From: Lachnospiraceae bacterium
GTDB lineage: Bacteria; Bacillota; Clostridia; Lachnospirales; Lachnospiraceae
Reading direction: 5' to 3'
Assembly (NCBI GenBank): GCA_017482205.1
Contig: JAFUNK010000024.1
Span: 124,001-188,000 of the forward strand
DNA length: 64,000 nucleotides
Shown here piece after piece: positions 55,970 through 63,886 of this stretch. Position numbers and translations under genes: made by a program. Numbering within the stretch: the first letter of the stretch is position 1; the number at the start of each line of letters is the position of its first letter. The notes under the pieces were generated by a model. The model did not search any database, had not been told where the DNA came from, and saw only the letters and a program-made list of their open reading frames with translations.

Positions 55970-56803
55970 TCACCACTTGCGTCTATACTCAAGAGGAGTT
56001 AGCCCCTCATATTTCTTAAAAACTTTGATAAAGTAAGAAGCGGTCTGAAATCCGCAGGTGAGAGCGATACTTTCTATACTTTCACCGGAAAAACGTAACA
56101 GGCTCTTTGCATGGGATAAACGTTTGATAGAGATGGCATTGGTAATGGTAGTGCCGAATAATTTCTGATATTCCCGATGCAAATGATATTTACTGATAAA
56201 AAACTGCTCAGCTAAAAGGTCCAGAGTCAGCTTGTCGGTGTAATTTGTTTCAATATATTCCCTGATATCCAGAAATTTCTGGGGAATGGCGGTAGCAGTA
56301 TCTTTGTGAAAGGCATCTGCAAAAATCAATGTAATTAAATCGGTTAAATGCTTGTGAGAAAGCAAATCGGTCAATGCTTCCGGTGTCTGGTGCAGGCGGT
56401 AGATAGTCTGTAATAGTTCCGTATAAGCAGTCAGACTTAGAGGGGTATAGACCGGCAGACCTCCCTTTTCGATATATAATTGATAAAAGGAAGGAAGCTG
56501 GAACCCGTTAAAGTGTACCCATTTCAAGGTCCAGGGGTCATGCAGGTTACTTTTATGGGAATAAGGTGTCAGGCAGTTCAGCCAGACACAGTCCCCTGCC
56601 TTGACGGGAAAGGCCTCTCCCTGAATGGTGACGGTACCGCTGCCCTCTGTTACAATAAAGAATAAATAGGAGTCCAACTGTTCGCGTTGACTTAAGTGAG
56701 GATGTGAACTTGTCAGAGTGCCGATTTCCTGTGCGTAGAGATAATGCTTTTTGGTATAGGCAGACGGCGTAACCAAGATACGTTCTGAAGTTGAATTAGG
56801 CAT
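55970..56803 (-). CDS. AraC family regulator
   Basis: 277 aa. A cupin-like sensing domain (about 30-135, with KAGDCVWLNCLTPYSH) is followed by two HTH motifs at the C-terminus (about 180-277; LDLLAEQFFISKYHLHREYQKLFG and SIESIALTCGFQTASYFIKVFKKYEG). Such regulators mostly sense sugars. AAAGGAA before the ATG at 56803 decides the start over a frame opening 66 nt upstream. It is divergent from gmd across a 372-nt gap. Confidence 0.9.
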   Translation of the reverse strand: MPNSTSERILVTPSAYTKKHYLYAQEIGTLTSSHPHLSQREQLDSYLFFIVTEGSGTVTIQGEAFPVKAGDCVWLNCLTPYSHKSNLHDPWTLKWVHFNGFQLPSFYQLYIEKGGLPVYTPLSLTAYTELLQTIYRLHQTPEALTDLLSHKHLTDLITLIFADAFHKDTATAIPQKFLDIREYIETNYTDKLTLDLLAEQFFISKYHLHREYQKLFGTTITNAISIKRLSHAKSLLRFSGESIESIALTCGFQTASYFIKVFKKYEGLTPLEYRRKW

Positions 56804-56818
56804 AAGATTCCTTTCTGT

Positions 56819-56847
56819 ATATGATAAATTTAATATTACAATGTCAA
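56819..56847 (-). promoter_or_regulatory. Candidate promoter of the AraC gene
   Basis: On the - strand TTGACA (56847-56842), 17 nt, TCATAT (56824-56819). The -35 is perfect and the -10 poor. Confidence 0.4.
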
Positions 56848-56915
56848 TAAAAACATGTTGGTATAGCAAATTAAAGCAATAGCAATATTTTGCAATTTTT
56901 TAGCAACATAATAGA

Positions 56916-56944
56916 TTGATAAGGCTATTATACAATAGTATACT
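56916..56944 (+). promoter_or_regulatory. Promoter of gmd
   Basis: TTGATA (56916-56921), 17 nt, TATACT (56939-56944). It would give a gmd transcript with a leader of about 225 nt that holds palindromic element E3 entirely. A further TATAAT at 56968-56973 lacks a good -35. Confidence 0.6.
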
Positions 56945-56985
56945 GCATTTGTGAATTGGAAAAATAATATAATTTTTATATTGAG

Positions 56986-57162
56986 TAGGTTGCTTGGAAA
57001 GCGTATCGTTGCTATATATTCCACGCAAGGACCGTTAGGGAACGCCGGTCCTTAGTATGCGTATAAAGCGAAGCTTTGCATACTTAGTACCGTTGCGTTT
57101 CCTGTCGAGCGAAAGCGAGTCCGGCGGGGAATATATAGCAACGATAGTGAAACAACAACCTA
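56986..57162 (+). repeat. Large palindromic intergenic element, copy E3, in the gmd leader
   Basis: Imperfect palindrome of 177 nt ending 13 nt before the gmd ATG. The outer arms pair TAGGTTG (56986-56992) with CAACCTA (57156-57162), and TATCGTTGCTATATATTCC with its full complement ending at 57145. The core has AACGCCGGT pairing ACCGTTGCGTT (TT bulge), a long central hairpin with a GAA loop (GTATGC...GCATAC around AAAGC-GAA-GCTTT), and a small hairpin with a GAAA (GNRA) loop at about 57109-57116. It is the copy with the most divergent core but the best-paired arms. Confidence 0.8.
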
Positions 57163-57175
57163 AGAAAGGGTAAAG

Positions 57176-58243
57176 ATGAGTAAAACAGCACTTATTACAG
57201 GTATTACAGGGCAGGATGGTTCTTATCTTGCGGAATTTTTATTAGAAAAAGGATATGAAGTACACGGTATTATCCGTCGTCACAGTACAGAAAATCTGGA
57301 CAGACTGGATGGAGTTTTAAAGTCTGAATATAACAATACAAAATTCTTTTTACATTACGGAGATTTAACGGACTCCAGTAATTTGATTCGATTGGTGGCA
57401 GAGATTAAACCTTCCGAGGTGTACAATCTGGCAGCACAGTCCCATGTGGGTATTTCTTTTGAAGTGCCGGAGTATACAGCGGAGGCAACCGGTGTGGGTA
57501 CGCTGAAACTTTTGGAGGCAATCAGACTTTGGGGCGGAGAATGCCGTTTTTATCAGGCGTCTACTTCTGAACTGTTTGGCGGTTTACCTGAAACTGCACC
57601 CCAGAGCGAGAAAACCCCGTTTTATCCTAAGAGCCCTTATGGTGTAGCAAAATTGTATTCTTATTGGATTACTGTAAATTATAGAGAATCTTACAATATG
57701 TTTGCCTGCAACGGTATTTTGTTTAACCATGAGTCCCCCAGAAGAGGTGAAAATTTTGTAACCCGTAAAATTACATTAGCAATTGCTAATATCATGGCGG
57801 GTAAGCAGGAAAAATTGTCTCTGGGTAATATGGATGCTAAGCGTGACTGGGGCTTTGCGGGAGATTATGTGAAAGGTATGTGGATGATGTTGCAGCAGGA
57901 TAAGCCCGGTGATTATGTACTGGCTACCGGACAGACCCATACGGTTCGTGAATTTGTGGAAGAAAGCTTTAAGAACCTGGGGATAACTATTCGCTGGGAA
58001 GGCACCGGCGTGGAGGAAAAAGGCTATGATGTCAAAACGGGAAAACTGCTTGTAGATGTGAACCCTGTATTTTACAGACCTGCAGAAGTAGAGTTTTTGT
58101 GGGGCGATGCTACCAAGGCAGAAACAGAACTGGGATGGCAGCGAGAGATTGGTTTTAAAGAATTGGCAGCCATGATGATGGATGCGGATATGAAGGCGGT
58201 TGCCGGTATGAGTTGTGAGGAGTTTAGGAATATTGAGAAATAA
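57176..58243 (+). CDS. gmd: GDP-mannose 4,6-dehydratase
   Basis: 355 aa NAD(P)-dependent SDR enzyme that makes GDP-4-keto-6-deoxymannose. The nucleotide-binding loop is [21 protein letters not shown] is a Gmd motif, and the catalytic Tyr/Lys are in [25 protein letters not shown] binds GDP-sugar. AAAGGG precedes the ATG. With fcl downstream it makes GDP-L-fucose. The gene is bracketed by two oppositely oriented copies (E3, E4) of the palindromic element, the second starting in its last codon. Confidence 0.96.
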   Translation: MSKTALITGITGQDGSYLAEFLLEKGYEVHGIIRRHSTENLDRLDGVLKSEYNNTKFFLHYGDLTDSSNLIRLVAEIKPSEVYNLAAQSHVGISFEVPEYTAEATGVGTLKLLEAIRLWGGECRFYQASTSELFGGLPETAPQSEKTPFYPKSPYGVAKLYSYWITVNYRESYNMFACNGILFNHESPRRGENFVTRKITLAIANIMAGKQEKLSLGNMDAKRDWGFAGDYVKGMWMMLQQDKPGDYVLATGQTHTVREFVEESFKNLGITIRWEGTGVEEKGYDVKTGKLLVDVNPVFYRPAEVEFLWGDATKAETELGWQREIGFKELAAMMMDADMKAVAGMSCEEFRNIEK

Positions 58244-58422
58244 GTAGGTGTTGCAGTCACCTTGAAAAATTTCCTCACAGACGCGCTTTCGCTCCGTGCC
58301 AAACGTAGCGGACACTAAGCTCGCAGGCGAAATTCTTTCGCCTGATACCTCGCTAAGTGCCGACGTTTGCCAAGGGTCTTTAGAGGAAAGCTTTTCAAGG
58401 CAGTAGCAAGCATACTTAGTTT
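58238..58422 (-). repeat. Large palindromic intergenic element, copy E4, between gmd and fcl
   Basis: Imperfect palindrome of 185 nt whose left arm begins in the gmd stop (AAATAAGTA, 58238-58246) and pairs with TACTTAGTTT (58413-58422). Inner arms CCTTGAAAA and TTTTCAAGG are fully complementary. On the - strand the core reads like E1 and E2, with AACGT/ACGTT and CACT/AGTG pairs, a long central hairpin (AGGCGAAA-GAA-TTTCGCCT) and a GAAA (GNRA) tetraloop hairpin. It lies inside the probable gmd-fcl transcript. Confidence 0.8.
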
Positions 58423-58446
58423 TCAATATGGAGGATGGATAATAAG

Positions 58447-59388
58447 ATGAAGAAGACGGATAAAATATACGTAGCGGGGCATAGAGGTTTGGTTGGTAGT
58501 GCGATTGTCAGGAATTTAGAGAGCAAGGGGTATGAGAATATTATAGGGCGTACCCATAAAGAATTAGATTTGACAGACCAAAAAGCAGTTAGGGATTTCT
58601 TCGAAGAAGAAAGACCGGATGTGGTGGTGTTGGCGGCAGCTAAGGTTGGCGGCATTAATGCCAATAATACCGCACCTGCAGATTTTGCTTATGAAAATAT
58701 GCAAATTCAGTGTAATGTAATTAAGGCGGCGCATGATTATAAAGTGAAGAAACTGTTATTCTTGGGAAGTACCTGTATTTATCCTAAAATGGCACCCCAG
58801 CCCATTCCGGAAAGTGCCTTGCTTACAGGGCCGCTGGAAGTGACCAATGAGGCATATGCAATAGCAAAAATTGCGGGACTGGAGATGTGTAAATTCTTTA
58901 AACGCCAGTACGGGGATAATTTTATCAGTTGTATGCCAACCAATCTGTATGGTCCCAGAGATAACTATGATTTGGAAAATTCCCATGTAATGCCTGCGAT
59001 GATTCGTAAGTTCCATGAAGCAAAGAAAAACAATGCGGCAAGTGTGGAGCTTTGGGGTACGGGCACACCTTTAAGAGAATTTTTATATGTGGATGATATG
59101 GCGGATGCCTGTGTATTCCTGTTGGAGAACTATGACGGGGAAGAGCATGTAAATATCGGTACAGGCAAAGAGGTGAGTATTAAGGAACTGGCAGAAACAG
59201 TAAGAGAAGCAGTAGGTTATACCGGAGAGATTGTTTGGAATACAGATATGCCGGACGGCACTCCCAGAAAACTGACAGATGTGTCAAAATTGCATGAGCT
59301 GGGTTGGAAGCACCGGGTAGAGTTAAAAGAAGGCGTAAAACTGGCGTATCAATGGTTTTGTGAAAATATCGAAGAGGCAAGATTATAA
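58447..59388 (+). CDS. fcl: GDP-L-fucose synthase
   Basis: 313 aa SDR epimerase/reductase converting GDP-4-keto-6-deoxymannose to GDP-L-fucose. The NADP loop is [12 protein letters not shown], the motif [10 protein letters not shown] follows, and the catalytic Tyr/Lys are in [13 protein letters not shown] (58430-58434) lies 12 nt before the ATG at 58447 and directly abuts another in-frame ATG at 58435, so the later start is preferred. Its TAA shares one base with the manC ATG. Confidence 0.95.
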   Translation: MKKTDKIYVAGHRGLVGSAIVRNLESKGYENIIGRTHKELDLTDQKAVRDFFEEERPDVVVLAAAKVGGINANNTAPADFAYENMQIQCNVIKAAHDYKVKKLLFLGSTCIYPKMAPQPIPESALLTGPLEVTNEAYAIAKIAGLEMCKFFKRQYGDNFISCMPTNLYGPRDNYDLENSHVMPAMIRKFHEAKKNNAASVELWGTGTPLREFLYVDDMADACVFLLENYDGEEHVNIGTGKEVSIKELAETVREAVGYTGEIVWNTDMPDGTPRKLTDVSKLHELGWKHRVELKEGVKLAYQWFCENIEEARL

Positions 59389-60455
59389 TGAAAGCATACG
59401 GAGTTATCATGGCAGGAGGCGGGGGAACCCGCTTTTGGCCGTTAAGCCGCAGGGAACTTCCCAAGCAGTTTTTAAACTTGACGGGGAAGGATATTCTGGT
59501 AAATGAGACCTTTGATAGATTAAAACATTCGGTAGCGGGAGAAGATATTTTTGTGGTTACCAATGTCATACATGCTGAAAAGACCTTTACCATGATGAAC
59601 GGCAGAATAAAAACAAATCATATTCTGGCAGAACCGGCTGCCCGCAATACCGCAGCATGTATCGGTTATGCGGCGATGGAAATATTGAAAAAGTACGGAG
59701 ACGGTATTATGTGTGTAGTACCGTCTGATCATTATATAAAGAATGAAGCGGGTTATACACAAGTGATTAACCGGGCTATTGAATTGGCCCAGACCCAGAA
59801 TTGTCTGGTTACTATCGGAATCAAGCCCACGTTTCCTTCCACCGGTTACGGGTACATTAGAAAAAAAGAGGCAGAAGGTGCAGATTTCAGCCTGGTAGAA
59901 GAGTTTGTGGAAAAGCCGGAAGAAGAAATTGCAAGACGGTATATGGCAGACGGGCATTATGTGTGGAATAGCGGGATGTTTGTGTGGAAAACCTCTCTGA
60001 TTTTACAGTATTTTAAAAGACTGCTTCCGGATATTTATGAATGTCTGGAAGAAATCGGTAATGCCATGGGGACGGATAAAGAACAGGAAACTCTTGACAG
60101 GGTGTATCCGTATATCCCCAAGATTTCCATCGATTATGGTATTATGGAAAGAGCGGACAAGGTTATTGTATTGGATGGAGACTTTGGCTGGAGTGATGTA
60201 GGGAATCTGGACGCATTGGAGACTCTGCACGCAGGGGATGCGAAGGGCAACGTGGATGTAGGGAATTGTGTTTTGGTGGACACCGAGGAAACAATCTGTT
60301 ATGCTAAAGATAAGTTGTTGGTGACTGCCTACGTAAAGGACTTGATTGTGGTGGAATCGACGGATGCTATTCTGGTCTGTCCCAAGAGTAAGGCGCAGGA
60401 GGTCAGAAAAATCGTAGAAGAACTGGAGAAACGTGGCAGGACGGATTATTTGTAG
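59388..60455 (+). CDS. manC: Mannose-1-phosphate guanylyltransferase
   Basis: 355 aa. It makes GDP-mannose, the substrate of Gmd. The nucleotidyltransferase signature is GGGGTRFWPLSR, with EKPEEEIA and DFGWSDVGN further on. There is no C-terminal phosphomannose isomerase domain, so this is the short monofunctional form. ATAATG overlap with fcl suggests coupled translation. gmd, fcl and manC therefore form a full GDP-Man to GDP-Fuc route. Confidence 0.95.
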   Translation: MKAYGVIMAGGGGTRFWPLSRRELPKQFLNLTGKDILVNETFDRLKHSVAGEDIFVVTNVIHAEKTFTMMNGRIKTNHILAEPAARNTAACIGYAAMEILKKYGDGIMCVVPSDHYIKNEAGYTQVINRAIELAQTQNCLVTIGIKPTFPSTGYGYIRKKEAEGADFSLVEEFVEKPEEEIARRYMADGHYVWNSGMFVWKTSLILQYFKRLLPDIYECLEEIGNAMGTDKEQETLDRVYPYIPKISIDYGIMERADKVIVLDGDFGWSDVGNLDALETLHAGDAKGNVDVGNCVLVDTEETICYAKDKLLVTAYVKDLIVVESTDAILVCPKSKAQEVRKIVEELEKRGRTDYL

Positions 60456-60474
60456 GCTGCGGAAGAGAGGGAAA

Positions 60475-61404
60475 ATGAAACTTTTAAGTGTAATTGTGCC
60501 TTGTTATAACGAAGAAGAAAATGTTCCTTATTTCTATGAGGAATTTATTAAAAATGAGTCTTTTTTCAAGGAAAAAGAGATTGATTGGGAACTTTTATAT
60601 GTGGATGACGGCTCCAAGGATAAGACAGCTTCGGAAGTAAAAAAACTACATGAGAAGGATGAAAGGGTACATTTGTTTTCTTTCTCCCGTAATTTTGGTA
60701 AAGAAGCTGCCATGTATGCCGGAATGGAAAAGTCCAAGGGCGATTATGTGGTGATTATGGATGTGGATTTGCAGGATCCGCCAGCTCTTTTGCCGGAGAT
60801 GTTTTCCTATATAGAACAGGGGTATGATTCTGTGGCAACCAGACGTGTGACCCGCAAAGGAGAACCGCCTATCCGCTCCTTTTTTGCCCGAATGTTTTAT
60901 CGTATGATGAAGCGGATTTCCAAGACAGAGATGATGGACGGTGCCAGAGATTATCGTCTGATGACCCGCCAGATGGTGGATGCCATTCTGGAGATGAAAG
61001 AATACAACCGTTTTACCAAAGGTATTTTTGGCTGGGTCGGTTTTAATACCAAGTGGATTGAGTTTGAAAATGTGGAGAGAGTAAAAGGAGAAACCAAATG
61101 GAACTTTTGGAAGTTACTTTTATACTCTATTGAAGGAATTACGGCATTTTCCACAGCACCTCTTTCCTTTGCGGCGGTAATGGGCGTGTTGTTCTGTATA
61201 TTTGCCTTTATATTGATTGGATTTATTATAGTGCGTACGCTGGTGTTCGGTGACCCGGTTTCCGGTTGGCCGTCCTTGGTATGTATTATATCTCTGATAA
61301 GCGGTGTACAGCTGTTTTGTCTGGGGATTGTGGGACAATATCTGGCAAAAACTTACATGGAAGTAAAACGCCGTCCTATTTATCTGCTGAAAGAAGAAAT
61401 ATAA
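60475..61404 (+). CDS. GT2 glycosyltransferase, polyprenyl-phosphate type (GtrB-like)
   Basis: 309 aa. A GT-A domain with PCYNEEENVP, DDGSKDKT and the DxD-like MDVDLQDPP is followed by two C-terminal membrane helices (about 232-255 and 265-290). This plan is that of dolichol/undecaprenyl-phosphate glucose or mannose transferases, which charge lipid carriers at the inner face of the membrane. GAGAGGG before the ATG at 60475 rules out an upstream frame start at 60433. It probably uses GDP- or UDP-sugar from this locus. Confidence 0.9.
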   Translation: MKLLSVIVPCYNEEENVPYFYEEFIKNESFFKEKEIDWELLYVDDGSKDKTASEVKKLHEKDERVHLFSFSRNFGKEAAMYAGMEKSKGDYVVIMDVDLQDPPALLPEMFSYIEQGYDSVATRRVTRKGEPPIRSFFARMFYRMMKRISKTEMMDGARDYRLMTRQMVDAILEMKEYNRFTKGIFGWVGFNTKWIEFENVERVKGETKWNFWKLLLYSIEGITAFSTAPLSFAAVMGVLFCIFAFILIGFIIVRTLVFGDPVSGWPSLVCIISLISGVQLFCLGIVGQYLAKTYMEVKRRPIYLLKEEI

Positions 61405-61531
61405 TTGCAGGAATTGTTGATATTCCGCGATGAAAAATAAATTCCGCCTCTTCCATAATGGGTTTGGGTATGTTAGGATACTTTTGCAATCACGTTGACT
61501 GGCACTGCTTGACACAAGGAAGGGGATTGGA

Positions 61532-61909
61532 ATGGACATATCTACAATTGATGACACAGAGCTGGAAAGTTACATAACGGAAATTATGTTGGAAATAGGA
61601 GTTCCGGCTCATCTGAAAGGATATTACTATCTGCGGAATGCCATTATGATGACAGGAAGGGATATAGAGGTGGTAACCAGTGTTACCAAGCTGATGTATC
61701 CTGTGATAGCAAGACGTTTCAAAACCACTGACCAGAAGGTGGAACGGGCAATCCGCAATGCGATAGAAGTATCGTGGGAGAGAGGCAACACGCAGACCTT
61801 TGAAAAACTCTTCGGATATTCCGTGCAGAACGGAAAAACAAGGCCTACAAACAGTGAATATATTGCCAGAATAGCTGACAAAGTACGGTTGGATATTAAG
61901 GCAATGTAA
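61532..61909 (+). CDS. Stand-alone Spo0A C-terminal DNA-binding domain protein
   Basis: 125 aa consisting almost only of the Spo0A effector domain: EIGVPAHLKGYYYLRNAI, then the DNA-contacting VTKLMYPVIARRF and VERAIRNAIEVSWERGN, and the C-terminal PTNSEYIARIADKVRL. No receiver domain precedes it, because the frame is closed and GGAAGGGG directly precedes the ATG. It may bind 0A boxes constitutively or compete with full-length Spo0A. Its neighbours are glycosyltransferase and membrane-protein genes. Related receiver-less genes occur in Clostridia, function unknown to me. Confidence 0.88.
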   Translation: MDISTIDDTELESYITEIMLEIGVPAHLKGYYYLRNAIMMTGRDIEVVTSVTKLMYPVIARRFKTTDQKVERAIRNAIEVSWERGNTQTFEKLFGYSVQNGKTRPTNSEYIARIADKVRLDIKAM

Positions 61910-61984
61910 TGCACTAAGGATTTAGCAGACAATACCGACAAAGTAATAAAAGCATACATAATGTCATGTTACGATGATTGCAAT

Positions 61985-62018
61985 AAACAGCAGGAAGAAG
62001 AGGACTTCCTGCTGTTTT
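61985..62018 (+). terminator. Terminator of the Spo0A-like gene
   Basis: AAACAGCAGGAA (61985-61996) pairs perfectly with TTCCTGCTGTTT (62006-62017), then a weak T tract. Confidence 0.7.
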
Positions 62019-62021
62019 ACA

Positions 62022-62050
62022 TTGTACTTATCTGTAAATTATGGTAAAAT
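62022..62050 (+). promoter_or_regulatory. Promoter of the membrane protein pair
   Basis: TTGTAC (62022-62027), 17 nt, TAAAAT (62045-62050), 28 nt before the ATG at 62078. Confidence 0.55.
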
Positions 62051-62077
62051 TGGGTAGGATTTATACTGGAGGTTATT

Positions 62078-62986
62078 ATGCAAAAAAGCATTGCGGATAA
62101 AATAATAATAAGCATCATATTGGTATTGGGCCTGGCTGAAGTGGCACACCTTGCAGCACTGTTTCTGCATCTGTCTTTTTCCATGTGTGCGGTTGTTTTT
62201 ACAGTACTGCTTCTGGGACTGGCGTTATTTGGAATTGTGAAGTTTGTTTTAGAACATCGAAAAGTAAAGAATGTTAAGGGAAGTATTGCAGAAAAAACAG
62301 GAACACCTGCTAAGACATTGCTGTATTTGTATCCGTTTTGGATTTTGCTGACCGGCGGATTAATTGTGTTTCAGATTATTTGGAATTATTGGATGCACAT
62401 ACCGTATATCAGCAATGATATTACGGCAGAAACGGTACAGACAATGTTGTGCTCGGATAGCATTTATAATATCAATCCGCTGACGGGACAGGCATTTACG
62501 GCAGGTATGCCTATGAGATTAAAAATATTGGTACTGCCTACTTTGTGTGCTGTATTCTGCAAGTGGACCGGATTGTCAGTGATAACGGTATGTTACAGTA
62601 TTATACCCATGATAATACTGCTGCTTAGTTATCTGGTTTACAGCAGATGGGCAGTGTATTTGTTTCCCAATGAAGGCCGCAAGCAGGTGTTGTTTATGTT
62701 TTTCGTGGCAGTAATTTATCAATTTGGCTGTTATAGTTCGGTGATGGACAGCTTTTTATTGTTTTTCAGAGGCGGTCATGGCGAAACTTTAAGAACCTGT
62801 GTATTGTTGCCCTATGCACTCTTATGTTGTTTGCAAAAGGACTGGAAGAAAGCAGTGCTATGTGTACTGGCGGAAGCCTGTGTTGTCTGGACCTTTTACG
62901 GACTGGGATGGACGGCGTTGACAATCGGTGTGGTCTGTGGAATCAGCCTTATAAAAACAATGATTGACAGGAGGAAAAAGGTATGA
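62078..62986 (+). CDS. Polytopic membrane protein (GT-C-like), first of a pair
   Basis: 302 aa with about eight membrane helices. After TM3 an outer loop (about 105-150) contains PYISNDITAETVQTM, placed like the acidic first loop of GT-C glycosyltransferases. A RGGHGETLRT loop lies further on. GGAGGTT precedes the ATG. The next gene overlaps its TGA by four bases (ATGA), so the two are translated together and may be halves of one enzyme. No named family recognised. Confidence 0.6.
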   Translation: MQKSIADKIIISIILVLGLAEVAHLAALFLHLSFSMCAVVFTVLLLGLALFGIVKFVLEHRKVKNVKGSIAEKTGTPAKTLLYLYPFWILLTGGLIVFQIIWNYWMHIPYISNDITAETVQTMLCSDSIYNINPLTGQAFTAGMPMRLKILVLPTLCAVFCKWTGLSVITVCYSIIPMIILLLSYLVYSRWAVYLFPNEGRKQVLFMFFVAVIYQFGCYSSVMDSFLLFFRGGHGETLRTCVLLPYALLCCLQKDWKKAVLCVLAEACVVWTFYGLGWTALTIGVVCGISLIKTMIDRRKKV

Positions 62987-63861
62987 TGAAACTTTTGGAA
63001 TCCTGGGGAGCAGGAACAGGCAGTTTTGCTGAAAACGGACAATATCTGGCATTGTTTCTGGTGGTATTGTTATTTTTATGGCTGACAGGAAAAGAGGTAA
63101 AAAAAGAATTTGTTATTTTTTCGGGTGTTGTTGCGTTGCTGATATTGTGTCCGTTTACGGCAAAAGTTTTACTGATATATCAGACGACTTTTTTTGCTCA
63201 CGAAACAGTGTGGGAATTGCTGCCTATGACTGCTTTTCTGGCATATGGGGCGGTAATGGCTTTTGCAAAAATGACAGCGGCTTTGACAAAAGAGGACAGA
63301 GAATGGAAGGCAACGATTTCCGGCAAAAAAGGCAAGGCATATGAGGCGTTGGCGGTGTTGGCATTGGCAGCTTTATTGTTTTTGAGCGGTACGGTTTCTT
63401 TTACGGAGAATATTACTGAAAAAGCAGAGAGGGCGGACAGGATACCCGTAGAAATAGGTGAAGTACTGGATTTACTGGAAATTCCACAGGGTGAAACGGT
63501 ATTGTTGGCAGCCCCCGACGAGGTTGTTGAATGGGCACGTTTGTATAGCGGAAACATTATAATGCCTTACGGTAGGGACATGGATGAGCAGGGACTCACG
63601 GCGTATCTGTATGACAAATATACATCCGATATAGTGGGTCTGCATGATTGGATACAGGGAGCACTGCCGGCTCCGGAGTTTGTGGAAGATGCTTATTTGC
63701 AGGAAGAGGCGTATGCACAGCAATGTGCCTCGGCAGGATATGATTATCTGATATTTACTGTGGAGAGAGCCAATAACGATTTGCTGGCATATGCACTTGA
63801 AAGCTATGGCGGTTACCGGATTTTTGCACGGACGGATAATTATGTGATTTACAATCGGTAA
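62983..63861 (+). CDS. Membrane protein with C-terminal outer domain, second of a pair
   Basis: 292 aa. Four or five membrane helices (about 20-165) are followed by an outer alpha/beta domain (about 170-292, with VEIGEVLDLLEIPQGETVLLAAP and YDYLIFTVERANN), which is what typically follows the last helices of a GT-C enzyme. AGGAGG (62969-62974) is 8 nt before the ATG. Together with its neighbour it reproduces the N- and C-terminal halves of a typical 600-aa lipid-linked sugar transferase. Split or fused state in relatives would tell. Confidence 0.6.
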   Translation: MMKLLESWGAGTGSFAENGQYLALFLVVLLFLWLTGKEVKKEFVIFSGVVALLILCPFTAKVLLIYQTTFFAHETVWELLPMTAFLAYGAVMAFAKMTAALTKEDREWKATISGKKGKAYEALAVLALAALLFLSGTVSFTENITEKAERADRIPVEIGEVLDLLEIPQGETVLLAAPDEVVEWARLYSGNIIMPYGRDMDEQGLTAYLYDKYTSDIVGLHDWIQGALPAPEFVEDAYLQEEAYAQQCASAGYDYLIFTVERANNDLLAYALESYGGYRIFARTDNYVIYNR

Positions 63862-63886
63862 TTTTTATCATGGAAGGATAAGGGGC

